Source: Geobacteraceae bacterium GWC2_53_11 (GTDB taxonomy: Bacteria > Desulfobacterota > Desulfuromonadia > Geobacterales > Pseudopelobacteraceae). Taken from it: a stretch of DNA of 40,049 nucleotides. Within the stretch, counting starts at the first letter, position 1; each line of letters opens with the position of its first letter. Under the pieces are notes generated by a model. It was given only the letters and a program-made list of their open reading frames with translations. It made no database searches and had not been told where the DNA came from. A program made the position numbers and the translations under genes. The stretch spans positions 6,295 through 46,343 of the forward strand of contig MGZJ01000080.1 in NCBI GenBank assembly GCA_001802645.1, read 5' to 3'. This document shows positions 1-7,898 of the stretch, piece by piece.

Positions 1-1
1 A

Positions 2-1675
2 GAAGAGTGGATTCCCTATGCGTACAACAATTTTCAAGCTTCCTACATCAATCTCGCAAACGATCGCACCCAGGACAATTTGGACAAAGAGCAGGGAGCG
101 GTTCTCGATCTCTCGACGGCCTATGAAGTGAGCAACTTGTTAACGGGAGAACTGAAGTTTGGCGGGAAATACAGAACGAAATCAAGACATGCTTCTTTCC
201 GCGAAGCGAGATCGAACTATTATCTTTATGCTTGGCCTGAGTGGACATCTGCGGAAAACGGAGGTATCGCAAAGAAGAATCTCACCGGAACGCGCTTCGA
301 AAACCTGCAATTAACGGCGGGTGGGCAGGTCATCTTTTCGAATTTCCTCGATCCCGACCCTCCGCGTCGAGCTATCTATGATCGATACGCGCTCTATCCG
401 TTGATCAACAGGGATGCCCTGCGGCTTTGGAGGCAACTCAATATCGGTGGATACTTGGACCAACGCGGCACCGAGCGAGAGTACAAGAACAATTTCGAAG
501 TTGCAGGAGATGACTACGGCATCAAAGAGAGGATCCTCGCAGGCTATGTGATGAACACGTTCAATTTCGGACGTGTCACGACGATCATAGCCGGCCTCCG
601 GTTGGAGGATGACGATAACGACTACATGTCTAAGTACACCCCCAAAGCCCTCAGTGGTTTCCCGTTTCCCTTTGGCGAATTGCGGGACACGGTCGTGTAC
701 CATAAAGAAAATGTCATGCTGCCCAACATTCAAGCCATTGTACGGCCGTTGGAATTCATGAACCTTCGATTCGCAGCGTACGAAGCGTTGGCGCGACCCG
801 ATTTCAATCATAGGCTATTGAAGTTTGTGGCCCGACAGGCAAGCGGGAACACATTGGATATTGGCAATCCGGATTTGAAAAACGCCAATGCCTGGAATTA
901 CGAAGTGCAGACACAGCTTTTCGGCAATACCATCGGTCTCCTATCCCTCTCTGCGTTCTATAAAAATGTCACAAACATGTACCATATCATCAACGGGGTT
1001 CAACTCTCCGGTAAGGCACCCCTCGATAGCCTTGGCATCAAATGGAAATGGCCCTTCGGTGCCGACACGGTCGGGACCGCCTACAACCTCTTCTATCCGT
1101 ACAATTCAACACAGCCAACGCGCGTCTGGGGATTTGAAGTAGAGCACCAAATGGATTTCAAATTCCTTCCCGGTCTCCTGAAGAACATTGTCCTGAGCTA
1201 CAATTTTTCGATCGTACGTTCTGAAACGTGGGTTGCCACGTCGAGGGTTGACACCTATCGTGATTCCACGTTTCTCTTCGGAAGGTGGATCTACACGACG
1301 CGTTCACAAAACGTCCTCTATGAGAAGAAACAGAAATTGGAGGATCAACCTGAGTTTTTCGGCAATGCATCGCTTGGTTACGATATTGCGGGCTTCTCAT
1401 TTAGAATCTCCGTCTTTCACCAGGGAAGCTTCAATAGCTCCTTCTCGTCGAACCAACGAAGCGATGGAGTGCAAGAGAGCTATACCAAATGGGATATCGC
1501 TCTGAAGCAATTCATCACCGACCGCATCTCTCTCTCGTTGAATCTCAACAACATTACCGGCAAAGAGGAGTCCTCGTCGATTGCCAATCGGATCGTACCC
1601 GCGATTGGACTCCTTGCTAATTCAAGCAACAAGTACGGGATGACGGCCGACTTCGGTGTGCGAGTAGAACTCTAG
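2..1675 (+). CDS. TonB-dependent outer-membrane receptor, C-terminal part (partial at left edge)
   Basis: The frame is open from the first bases of the window, so the N-terminal signal, TonB box and plug domain lie outside it. What remains (about 558 residues) looks like the distal beta-barrel of a TonB-dependent receptor: alternating polar and aromatic strands, an ARPDF segment followed by a GNPDLKNANAWNYE stretch typical of these barrels, a VWGFEVEHQ strand, and a C-terminal run with LNLNNITGKEE before the last strands. Family knowledge: such receptors import bulky ligands across the outer membrane using ExbBD-TonB energy; the ligand cannot be told from this part. A secreted protein gene follows after about 80 bases on the same strand. 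The lineage resembles Bacteroidota/Ignavibacteria rather than the rest of the window. Confidence is high for the family and low for the substrate. Confidence 0.85.
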   Translation, partial: EEWIPYAYNNFQASYINLANDRTQDNLDKEQGAVLDLSTAYEVSNLLTGELKFGGKYRTKSRHASFREARSNYYLYAWPEWTSAENGGIAKKNLTGTRFENLQLTAGGQVIFSNFLDPDPPRRAIYDRYALYPLINRDALRLWRQLNIGGYLDQRGTEREYKNNFEVAGDDYGIKERILAGYVMNTFNFGRVTTIIAGLRLEDDDNDYMSKYTPKALSGFPFPFGELRDTVVYHKENVMLPNIQAIVRPLEFMNLRFAAYEALARPDFNHRLLKFVARQASGNTLDIGNPDLKNANAWNYEVQTQLFGNTIGLLSLSAFYKNVTNMYHIINGVQLSGKAPLDSLGIKWKWPFGADTVGTAYNLFYPYNSTQPTRVWGFEVEHQMDFKFLPGLLKNIVLSYNFSIVRSETWVATSRVDTYRDSTFLFGRWIYTTRSQNVLYEKKQKLEDQPEFFGNASLGYDIAGFSFRISVFHQGSFNSSFSSNQRSDGVQESYTKWDIALKQFITDRISLSLNLNNITGKEESSSIANRIVPAIGLLANSSNKYGMTADFGVRVEL

Positions 1676-1756
1676 ACCGGCTGCAAACGAATGGAAAACG
1701 ATAACACGACATCATAAATAACAGGCGCCATCCATAACCCAAACAGGAGGTGTACA

Positions 1757-3388
1757 ATGAGAAGTTTAGTTTGCGTGTTCGCATTGGTACTCTTGCTTCC
1801 CGCCGTCTCCCGCGGGCAGAATGAAATGGTCGTTCCGGACTACACTGAATCCGGGTCGTTTTTGAACAATGTCATTGTGGGGGATACTACCGCCGCAGGC
1901 GCACGGGCAAACCTGAATCGGGTCTACGTGCTGAAGAGAGCGGGGGTGTATTTTATCTCCACCGCAGTGCGAAACGACGGTTGGACCTTGCGCATCAAGG
2001 CGGCCTCAGGAAGCGGGCAAATGCCCGTGATCTATTCCTACAAGAATCCCAGCACTGCCGCGTACCCGAACGACCAATTCGATGTTCGCGGCAATCTCTG
2101 GTTGAAGAAGATCGTGATGGTCGGCTGGTCCGAGTTCCTGCCGACGGAGATCTCGTTGATGCCCCCGCGCATCATCAATACCAATGCAACGGGTTTTAGT
2201 GTAGAGATTGACAGTTGCATCCTGAGCGGCACCAGAGCTGCCACGATTCAAACGTCCGTCGCGACACACAAGGTCCAAATCACGAATACGATCTTCGCAC
2301 AGTCCGGCAGCCTGTACAACACAAACATTGGCAATGGCAGGCCAATCGACTTCAGAAACGTCACGGTAGATTCCGTGGTCATCCGGAACTGCACGTTTAT
2401 CGACGGGACTGACCGTGTGTTGCGCCATTACTCGAGCGTCGGAAAACTCGAGGTTGTGATCTTTGATCACAACACAGTCTACAACGCCCTCTCGATGCAC
2501 GGGTGCCTCGGCCTCGGCTGGGTCGGTGCAAAGGTGCAAATCACAAACAACTTGTTCGTGGATCATTTCGTTCTCGGCAACGACAGTACCGATGCCGTAC
2601 GTTTGGCGGAGTTTGGTGATACGCGTGAGCGTGCACCAAGCGGTGCGTTCAGAATGACATTCGTCGGTACCGTTCCCGATTCGGCGGGGAAAACTCCGAC
2701 ACAATGGGTTGTTCGAAACAACTACTATTCGGTGAGCCCGGCGGTCCAAACATGGTACAACAGCAAGAGCAGCGCAGGGATTGGAAATCTTATCCCGTTA
2801 AGCTGGCATATCAACAGTAGGATCGGAGCCGATTCCGTCAATGCCTTCCGGAAAGTGGACATTACGTTTATCAAAGCCACGAAAAACCTGATTCCGTTTG
2901 CCACGTACTACTGGAACGAAGCCAACCGACAAAAACAACAGCCAAACTTCCGGCCGGAAGTGGACTACCAGCGCCCACAATGGACCTATTACGTAGACAG
3001 CCTGAACCTGAAATACCAGACATCTTCACCGGCGTACACCGGCGCCGGCGGCGAACCTGCAGGGTCGCTCATGTGGTGGGGCATCTTGACGAATGTTGAC
3101 GGAAGCGATGCGGTCTCTCTTCCGACGGCATTTTCCCTTCATCAAAACTATCCTAATCCCTTCAATCCGACAACAACGATCAGCTTCGCACTTCCGCAGA
3201 GCGGATTCGTGACGCTGAAGGTGTTTAACATCCTCGGCCAGGAGGTGGCGACGCTGATCAACAGTCATATGACCGCAGGCACGCACGAGCGCGTGTTCGA
3301 TGCCGGCACGCTCAGCAGCGGGTTCTATCTCTACACGCTCTCGTCAACCAAGTTCGCTGCTTCCAGGAAGATGTTGTTGCTCCGATAG
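1757..3388 (+). CDS. Secreted beta-helix protein with type IX secretion C-terminal sorting domain
   Basis: This 543-residue protein starts with a signal peptide (hydrophobic VFALVLLLPAV, residues 7-17, cleavage likely near SRGQ). A strong AGGAGGT ribosome site lies just upstream. Residues from about 110 to 330 contain spaced strand motifs of the VQITNTIF, VVIRNCTF, VQITNNLF and VVRNNYY type, as in right-handed parallel beta-helix (pectate-lyase-like) folds. Residues 454-543 are a type A T9SS sorting domain: HQNYPNPFNPTT, then a VFNILGQEVATL strand, a GTLSSGFYLYTL strand and a basic end. Inference: it is exported by a type IX system and anchored at or released from the cell surface, perhaps acting on polysaccharide. 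I cannot identify catalytic residues, so an enzyme function is not shown. No T9SS machinery gene is present in the window. Confidence 0.85.
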   Translation: MRSLVCVFALVLLLPAVSRGQNEMVVPDYTESGSFLNNVIVGDTTAAGARANLNRVYVLKRAGVYFISTAVRNDGWTLRIKAASGSGQMPVIYSYKNPSTAAYPNDQFDVRGNLWLKKIVMVGWSEFLPTEISLMPPRIINTNATGFSVEIDSCILSGTRAATIQTSVATHKVQITNTIFAQSGSLYNTNIGNGRPIDFRNVTVDSVVIRNCTFIDGTDRVLRHYSSVGKLEVVIFDHNTVYNALSMHGCLGLGWVGAKVQITNNLFVDHFVLGNDSTDAVRLAEFGDTRERAPSGAFRMTFVGTVPDSAGKTPTQWVVRNNYYSVSPAVQTWYNSKSSAGIGNLIPLSWHINSRIGADSVNAFRKVDITFIKATKNLIPFATYYWNEANRQKQQPNFRPEVDYQRPQWTYYVDSLNLKYQTSSPAYTGAGGEPAGSLMWWGILTNVDGSDAVSLPTAFSLHQNYPNPFNPTTTISFALPQSGFVTLKVFNILGQEVATLINSHMTAGTHERVFDAGTLSSGFYLYTLSSTKFAASRKMLLLR

Positions 3389-3405
3389 TGCCATGCGACT
3401 CCCGA

Positions 3406-3444
3406 GGGGCTGGGCCTTTACGGCCGGCCCCCCGACTTTTGTTT
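3406..3444 (+). terminator. Rho-independent terminator after the T9SS-cargo gene
   Basis: A GC-rich hairpin of about 10 pairs (GGGGCTGGGCC, loop TTTAC, GGCCGGCCCC, with one bulged G) is followed by CTTTTGTTT. It starts 17 bases after the stop codon of the preceding gene. Confidence 0.6.
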
Positions 3445-3729
3445 CAGCGAACGCATTTCCCGGCCCGCGGTGTATGAAGGATGCCGCTTGATACTCAATG
3501 CGCGATCTTGGCTGCGTGTCTGCTTAATGATCCGCCCGGCATCGTTCGTCGATTCGCTTCGACGCTCGAGAGTCGGGATCCTATTTTGTCCGGGGCGAAA
3601 ACAAGCGTAGAGTCTCGCGAAATCCTATGAGCGCTTCTGTACGACATTCTGGCGAGCCCCCTGGCGAGAACACGCACCACGCCGATCGTCCGAGGTTCGT
3701 GGCGCTGTGCGGAGAAATACGCCTCCATG
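3445..3729. other. Gene-free stretch holding the probable lineage junction
   Basis: I see no credible gene here; the short open frames lack ribosome sites and family resemblance. It is bounded by a + strand terminator of the left gene pair and a minus strand terminator of the right block, so the two gene groups are convergent across it. The change from Bacteroidota/Ignavibacteria-like to Geobacterales-like genes must fall here, because both flanking terminators fit their own gene. No tRNA, insertion-sequence ends or obvious long repeats were seen at the boundary. Confidence 0.5.
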
Positions 3730-3766
3730 AAAAAGAGGCCAAGGGGAACGCATCTCCCTTGACCCC
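3730..3766 (-). terminator. Rho-independent terminator after the decarboxylase gene
   Basis: Read on the minus strand, GGTCAAGGGA pairs with TCCCCTTGGCC (seven continuous pairs with one wobble, one mismatch, two more pairs) and is followed by TCTTTTTC. It lies about 27 bases beyond the stop codon of the decarboxylase-like gene. Confidence 0.6.
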
Positions 3767-3792
3767 TGATTATCCATACCTTGCTGTATCAA

Positions 3793-5112
3793 TTACAGTT
3801 TCACGTCCAGTTCATTCTGGACAAGCTGCTCCCGAACCTGCTTCTTTCTGATCAGAACCAGCTCGGAACTGCGGGTTCTCATAACGGCAGGCGGTTTACG
3901 GTGCGAGTTGTAGTTTTCCGGCGACATGCTCTCGGAATATGCTCCCGTGCCGCCGATCACGACGTAGTCTCCGATTTCCGGTTCGGCAATCAGCATCGGC
4001 ACAATGTTGCCATCACCATCCAGACGCACCGAATCACCGCTTTCACAACATCTCCCCACAATGCCGAACGACTTCAACCCGGCTGTCGGGATGCAGTCAT
4101 ACTCGCTTGACAGCAACGTGCCATCCTGGCGCACGATGGCGATGGGGTGTTCGGAGCCGTACAGCAACGGACGGGTCAACAGCTCCATGCCGCCGTCAAC
4201 GATCAGGAAGTTCAGCTCGTTGGTCAGCTTCTTGTCGATAATTCTGGTGATGATATGACCCGAGTTGGCCACCACATAGGTTCCCGGCTCGATCTCCATC
4301 TGCAGCTCGCGGCCGGTGGCTTCCTTGAACTCCGTTATCCGCTGGGTGGCATAGGCACCCAGCGCCGCGATATCGGCCTGTTTTTCGCCGGGCATCCTGG
4401 CCACCTTGAGGCCGCCGCCGAAGCTGACCGTGGTAGCTTCCGGGAAATAGGCCTTCACAAAACCCAGTTCGCGGTCGATGTTCTGACGCCACTTTTCCGG
4501 ATCGCCACCCGAACCGATATGGACATGAACCTGGGTAAAGCGCAGCCCCAGTTTGTCGGCCAGAGCTTTGACCTGCGGAACATCATTCAGGTGCACGCCG
4601 AAGCAGGAGTATTCGCTGCCGGTGTCGCGGGTAGCGCTCTCGCCGCCGCCGGCGGCGCCCGGATGAACCCTCATGGACAAGTCAATGTTGTTGGCTTTGG
4701 CAAAGTCAGCAATCAGTTGAAACTGCGTCATGGAACAGACATTGTATTTCAGACCGGAACGGATCATTTCCTCCAGCTCGGTGCGCTCTTCACCGGACGG
4801 AACCTCCTGGGTCGTCAGCATCATCCGGGAATAGGGCACACCCGCCGCAAAAGCCCGGGCCGCTTCATCAAGTGACGAGCAGTCCAGATCAAGTCCTTTA
4901 TTGGTGACAACACGCAGCACGGTGCGGTCCGAATTGGCCTTCATGGCGTAGCGGACATGCAGTCCGTAGGCATTCGGCATATTCAGCAACTGTTCGCAAC
5001 TGTTCTCGATAAATTCCTGGTCATGTAGATAGACCGGCGTCCCCCATTGCTGAGCAATCTTCGGTATGAGTGTCGCGTCAAGATTTGTCGGACCAAACTG
5101 TTTCACTGTCAT
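3793..5112 (-). CDS. PLP-dependent diaminopimelate decarboxylase-like (fold type III) enzyme
   Basis: This 439-residue protein belongs to the alanine-racemase-fold decarboxylases. Y-A-M-K-A-N at residues 55-60 gives K58 as the PLP lysine. HVHIGSGGD, a glycine-rich FGGGLKV loop, EIEPGTYVV, CCESGDS and GTGAYSESM follow in the order expected for LysA-type enzymes. The start at 5112 is chosen because GAGG sits nine bases upstream and the family similarity begins there; an upstream start would add 30 unrelated residues. Members decarboxylate meso-diaminopimelate to lysine, but relatives act on D-ornithine/lysine or carboxynorspermidine. The C-terminal YNSHRKPPAV differs from the usual YNSRPRP-type ending of LysA, so the substrate is uncertain. 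It follows the NifH-like gene after about 147 bases and may belong to the sulfur locus or be independent. Confidence 0.8.
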   Translation of the reverse strand: MTVKQFGPTNLDATLIPKIAQQWGTPVYLHDQEFIENSCEQLLNMPNAYGLHVRYAMKANSDRTVLRVVTNKGLDLDCSSLDEAARAFAAGVPYSRMMLTTQEVPSGEERTELEEMIRSGLKYNVCSMTQFQLIADFAKANNIDLSMRVHPGAAGGGESATRDTGSEYSCFGVHLNDVPQVKALADKLGLRFTQVHVHIGSGGDPEKWRQNIDRELGFVKAYFPEATTVSFGGGLKVARMPGEKQADIAALGAYATQRITEFKEATGRELQMEIEPGTYVVANSGHIITRIIDKKLTNELNFLIVDGGMELLTRPLLYGSEHPIAIVRQDGTLLSSEYDCIPTAGLKSFGIVGRCCESGDSVRLDGDGNIVPMLIAEPEIGDYVVIGGTGAYSESMSPENYNSHRKPPAVMRTRSSELVLIRKKQVREQLVQNELDVKL

Positions 5113-5189
5113 TATTTCAACCTCACTATGTGATATGACCCCACATTCCGCATGTACCTTGGAGGGACGTGAAAGGGTTGCGTATCTAT

Positions 5190-5253
5190 GTATCATTTTC
5201 ACCTAGTGCGGCGCAACATCTCTATTCTTTTCAGGGGGTATCGCTTTTCACCT
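5190..5253. repeat. Two near-identical 15-16 base direct repeats in an intergenic region
   Basis: GTATCATTTTCACCT (5190-5204) recurs as GTATCGCTTTTCACCT (5238-5253), about 48 bases apart, between the NifH-like gene and the decarboxylase-like gene. They could be paired regulator sites for the downstream gene, or chance. No regulator family is recognised. Confidence 0.35.
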
Positions 5254-5259
5254 CACACA

Positions 5260-6129
5260 TCAAATTGCCGCACCGTCCGTTACCAATCCGTTTTCAAGCG
5301 CGTAGATCCGGTCCGCCCATTCCAGGCTCCAGGCACGCAAACGTTTGTCTGACATCGGCTGCGGAAGATTGCCGGAATAGATCGTTTGTGTCGCATCAAC
5401 GATCTGATTCGCCAGACGGCGATAGTAATACGACTGATTTGATTGCGGCCTGGATTGGATGACCGTTTCCCCGTAAAGTTCTGACTGCCTGACAAGCTGA
5501 GAGCGCGGCACCTTTCCGATTGTCCGGGCATTGGTATGAAAGGCAAAATCGCTGACAAATGCCTCTTCAAAAGAGCTGGCGATACTGTTCAGGATCAAGC
5601 CCCCCATCGGAAGAGGAACCCGGTTCTCACTATTATACTGTTCCAGAAAAACAAAAGCCTCATTGACGGCATGCAGTGCATTATAATCGGCGGTTGTAGC
5701 AACAAACAGCCGGGTAATTCCGGCCTGGCGGATGACCGATTGCAGCGTTGCGAATGAACTGTCTCCTGAAATATCGTAGATAACAAAGTCAGGATTAATC
5801 TGTTCAACAATGTGCAGGCGCTCAAGTTCATGCAACGCTTCGGGCAGACCGGTTGATGCTCCCAGTTCAATACAACCTATTCCTTTAAAACCGGGATGGA
5901 CAGTATTCTCCCGTGTGATGCCGGTTTGATTAATGATGTGATCCGACACCCGTGGTATGGGAAAACCACCATGCAGCAGAGAACATGAATCACCGTCGGG
6001 GTCGCACCCGATCAGCACCACACTGAAGCCGGCCTCCACCAGAGAGGCACTGATATTGGTGACCAGCGTCGTTTTGCCGACGCCTCCCTTGCCGTATACT
6101 GCAATGTGATGTGCCATGGTCATTCTCAT
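5260..6129 (-). CDS. NifH/ParA-superfamily ATPase without iron-sulfur ligands
   Basis: The 289-residue product (285 if translation starts at the ATG at 6117) has a deviant Walker A GKGGVGKTT at residues 13-21, a GCDP switch at 41-44, and overall similarity to nitrogenase iron protein (NifH/BchL) through LIGCDPDGDS, GFKGIGCIELG and YDISGD (118-123). In NifH the bridging [4Fe-4S] cluster is held by two cysteines, one in a GxGCAG stretch and one in a GDVVCGGF stretch. The matching positions here read GLPEAL and GDSSFATL, so both ligands are absent. C86 matches a different, non-ligand cysteine. Inference: an ATP-driven switch or chaperone rather than an electron donor. It lies downstream of rrf2, cysK and yezD, directly behind a terminator-like hairpin. 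Neither candidate start has a strong ribosome site. The partner is unknown. Confidence 0.75.
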   Translation of the reverse strand: MRMTMAHHIAVYGKGGVGKTTLVTNISASLVEAGFSVVLIGCDPDGDSCSLLHGGFPIPRVSDHIINQTGITRENTVHPGFKGIGCIELGASTGLPEALHELERLHIVEQINPDFVIYDISGDSSFATLQSVIRQAGITRLFVATTADYNALHAVNEAFVFLEQYNSENRVPLPMGGLILNSIASSFEEAFVSDFAFHTNARTIGKVPRSQLVRQSELYGETVIQSRPQSNQSYYYRRLANQIVDATQTIYSGNLPQPMSDKRLRAWSLEWADRIYALENGLVTDGAAI

Positions 6130-6134
6130 TTCTC

Positions 6135-6181
6135 AAAAAACAAGGCCGGAAGAGATCACCACCGTGATTCTCGACCGGCCT
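6135..6181 (-). terminator. Terminator or attenuator hairpin between yezD and the NifH-like gene
   Basis: On the minus strand AGGCCGG (6175-6181) pairs with CCGGCCT (6143-6149), enclosing a second pairing of GAATCAC with GTGATCTC-type arms, followed by TGTTTTTTG. The T run ends only about six bases before the ATG at 6129. That leaves no room for another promoter, so the downstream gene would need read-through. Confidence 0.65.
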
Positions 6182-6215
6182 CCAGTTTTCTGGTCAGCGC
6201 GTATTTGTTTAGCGT

Positions 6216-6398
6216 TTAGATTCCACAGCCGTCAATATGCCCGACTTTGTTGATACGGATCTTCTCGTTTTTGTCCACCTGAATAACTCGCGCGTCCTGC
6301 ACAACAAGGGTTACCGTGCCAAAGCGGATCGTTTGCAAGGCATCTCGCACCAGATGCTCCAGCTCCTTGTTCCAAACATCCGGTGTGATAGTACTCAT
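6216..6398 (-). CDS. YezD-family small protein (DUF2292)
   Basis: This is a 60-residue protein with the family core IRFGTVTLVVQDARVIQVDKNEK, matching the YezD/DUF2292 pattern (FG.V...V.D..V.Q..K.EK.R) over residues 25-48. A GHIDGCGI tail adds one C-terminal cysteine near the end. It starts two bases after the cysK stop codon, so it is almost certainly co-transcribed and translationally coupled. YezD proteins are often found beside sulfur-assimilation genes, but I know of no established biochemical role. The short length is normal for the family. Confidence 0.75.
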   Translation of the reverse strand: MSTITPDVWNKELEHLVRDALQTIRFGTVTLVVQDARVIQVDKNEKIRINKVGHIDGCGI

Positions 6399-6400
6399 TC

Positions 6401-7354
6401 TTAGATCCCTTCGAAGAGAGCCGTTGACAGGTAGCGCTCTGCGCCGTCAGGCAGAATCACAACAATGGTTTTTCCGGCAAATTCATCAAGCTGACCAAGC
6501 CGAACCGCTGCGGCCACTGCGGCGCCGCAGGAGATCCCGACCAGAAGGCCTTCCTCTTTGGCCAGACGCTTGGCAAATTCAATCGCTTCATCACTGGTTA
6601 CCTGCTCAACCCTGTCCACAACGGAGAGATCGAGAGTCTCGGGGATAAATCCTGCTCCAATTCCCTGGATCTTGTGCGGGGCAGGCTGAATCGGCTGCCC
6701 GGCAAGCTTCTGGCTGATAACGGGGCTTTCTTTGGGTTCCACCGCTACCGAGATAATATTCTTTCCCTTGGTGTTTTTGATGTAACGGGAAATACCGGTA
6801 ATGGTTCCGCCCGTGCCTACTCCCGCGACGAGGACGTCGATAGCGCCGTCTGTATCATTCCATATTTCCGGACCGGTTGTTTTCTCATGAATCTCCGGGT
6901 TGGCCGGATTTTTAAACTGCTGCGGCAGGAAGTATTTTTCCGGTTCGGCAGCGGCTATTTCCTCAGCGCGGCTGATTGCTCCCTTCATCCCTTCAGCTCC
7001 GGGAGTCAGGATCAGGTTTGCCCCCAGTGCTGCCAGAACCCGGCGGCGCTCAATGCTCATCGTCTCCGGCATAGTCAGAGTCAGCTTGTAACCACGAGCG
7101 GCTGCAACGTACGCCAGAGCTATGCCGGTGTTGCCGGAGGTCGGTTCAATAATCTCGACGCCGGGCTTCAATACGCCTCGTTTTTCCGCGTCCCAGATCA
7201 TGTTGGCACCGATGCGGCATTTAACCGAATATGCCGGGTTACGCCCCTCTACTTTTGCCAGAATGGTTGCTTTTGAGTTTCCAACGATGTGGTTAAGTTT
7301 CACCAAAGGGGTGTTACCGATCGATTGCGAGTTGTCTGCATAAATTTTGCTCAT
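6401..7354 (-). CDS. cysK: Cysteine synthase (O-acetylserine sulfhydrylase)
   Basis: The 317-residue enzyme makes cysteine from O-acetylserine and sulfide in the cytoplasm. IGNTPLVKL near residue 12, K45 in the SVKCRIG segment (the PLP lysine, normally in SVKDR), [12 protein letters not shown] and the phosphate-binding GTGGTITG loop identify the family. The usual SVKDRI here reads SVKCRI. The start at 7354 is preferred: AAAGGAGAGCAAATC precedes it and the family alignment begins there, whereas the longer open frame adds 19 unrelated residues. It sits between the Rrf2 regulator and yezD, which strongly suggests sulfur- or cysteine-responsive control. A cystathionine beta-synthase-like activity is the alternative but less likely, since no CBS regulatory domain is present. 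Confidence 0.92.
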   Translation of the reverse strand: MSKIYADNSQSIGNTPLVKLNHIVGNSKATILAKVEGRNPAYSVKCRIGANMIWDAEKRGVLKPGVEIIEPTSGNTGIALAYVAAARGYKLTLTMPETMSIERRRVLAALGANLILTPGAEGMKGAISRAEEIAAAEPEKYFLPQQFKNPANPEIHEKTTGPEIWNDTDGAIDVLVAGVGTGGTITGISRYIKNTKGKNIISVAVEPKESPVISQKLAGQPIQPAPHKIQGIGAGFIPETLDLSVVDRVEQVTSDEAIEFAKRLAKEEGLLVGISCGAAVAAAVRLGQLDEFAGKTIVVILPDGAERYLSTALFEGI

Positions 7355-7374
7355 GATTTGCTCTCCTTTCGGTT

Positions 7375-7397
7375 TACCAATCTCTATAGACTTGGTA
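7375..7397. promoter_or_regulatory. Candidate Rrf2 operator in front of cysK
   Basis: TACCAA (7375-7380) and TTGGTA (7392-7397) form a perfect 6-base inverted repeat around TCTCTATAGAC, which contains TCTATAGA. The CTATAG core resembles the operator in front of the Rrf2 gene. It lies between rrf2 and cysK, about 20 bases upstream of the cysK start. Confidence 0.35.
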
Positions 7398-7416
7398 GGT
7401 TTTTGTGACAAAAAAA

Positions 7417-7878
7417 TTAAATGCTGAAATCCATTATTTTTGACTTCTTCTGCCGGGCGTTATCGCTTCTCTCTACCATGTCAGCCAAGGTAGTCGAACC
7501 AAGCACTGAATCGATCGCCTGCTTTACATCGCTCATCACAAGACGAATACCGCAGCAGGCCGGGTCTCCGCACTCCTCACACACAGCTTTAACGTTGTCG
7601 TTCAGACACTCCACCAATGCAAAACCACCCTCAAGTATGCTGACAACCTTGCCAATGGTTATGCTCGCCGGCGGCAATGCCAGCATATATCCGCCACCCT
7701 TGCCTATCTTGCTCTTCAGTACGCCGCCTTTTCTAAGAGCAACCAGAATCGCTTCAAGAAACTTCTTGGGTATATTCCCTTCCTTCGCAAGTTCGGAAAT
7801 AAGAATAGGTTCGCCGGTGGAATGTTCGGCGAGATAGCCAAGCGCTATGAGCGCGTATTTAGTCTTTTTTGAAATCAT
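7417..7878 (-). CDS. Rrf2-family transcriptional regulator (CymR/IscR type)
   Basis: This 153-residue protein has the Rrf2 winged helix at residues 1-80: [15 protein letters not shown], then [32 protein letters not shown]. The effector region carries five cysteines, C91, C100, C103, C108 and C109. The spacing differs from the three-cysteine set of IscR, so a cluster is possible but not shown. Family knowledge: CymR controls cysteine genes together with CysK, while IscR senses Fe-S status. Lying 62 bases upstream of cysK, this one is most likely the local sulfur/cysteine regulator. A perfect inverted repeat covers its promoter and touches its start codon, which suggests autorepression. There is no Shine-Dalgarno site, so the message may be almost leaderless. 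Confidence 0.88.
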   Translation of the reverse strand: MISKKTKYALIALGYLAEHSTGEPILISELAKEGNIPKKFLEAILVALRKGGVLKSKIGKGGGYMLALPPASITIGKVVSILEGGFALVECLNDNVKAVCEECGDPACCGIRLVMSDVKQAIDSVLGSTTLADMVERSDNARQKKSKIMDFSI

Positions 7879-7898
7879 ATCTATTAAAACTATAGATA
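7878..7898. promoter_or_regulatory. Palindromic operator at the Rrf2 gene start
   Basis: TATCTAT (7878-7884) and ATAGATA (7892-7898) are perfect inverted 7-base arms around TAAAACT. The repeat overlaps the predicted -10 box and the first base of the Rrf2 start codon, the position expected for an autorepressor site. Confidence 0.5.

Noticed and set aside
2006-2749. 247-codon open frame on the minus strand
   Set aside because: Antisense to the T9SS-sorted protein; no start signal and no family resemblance.
4147-4875. 242-codon open frame on the + strand
   Set aside because: It lies fully antisense to the decarboxylase-like gene, which has clear family motifs and a ribosome site; the frame has neither.
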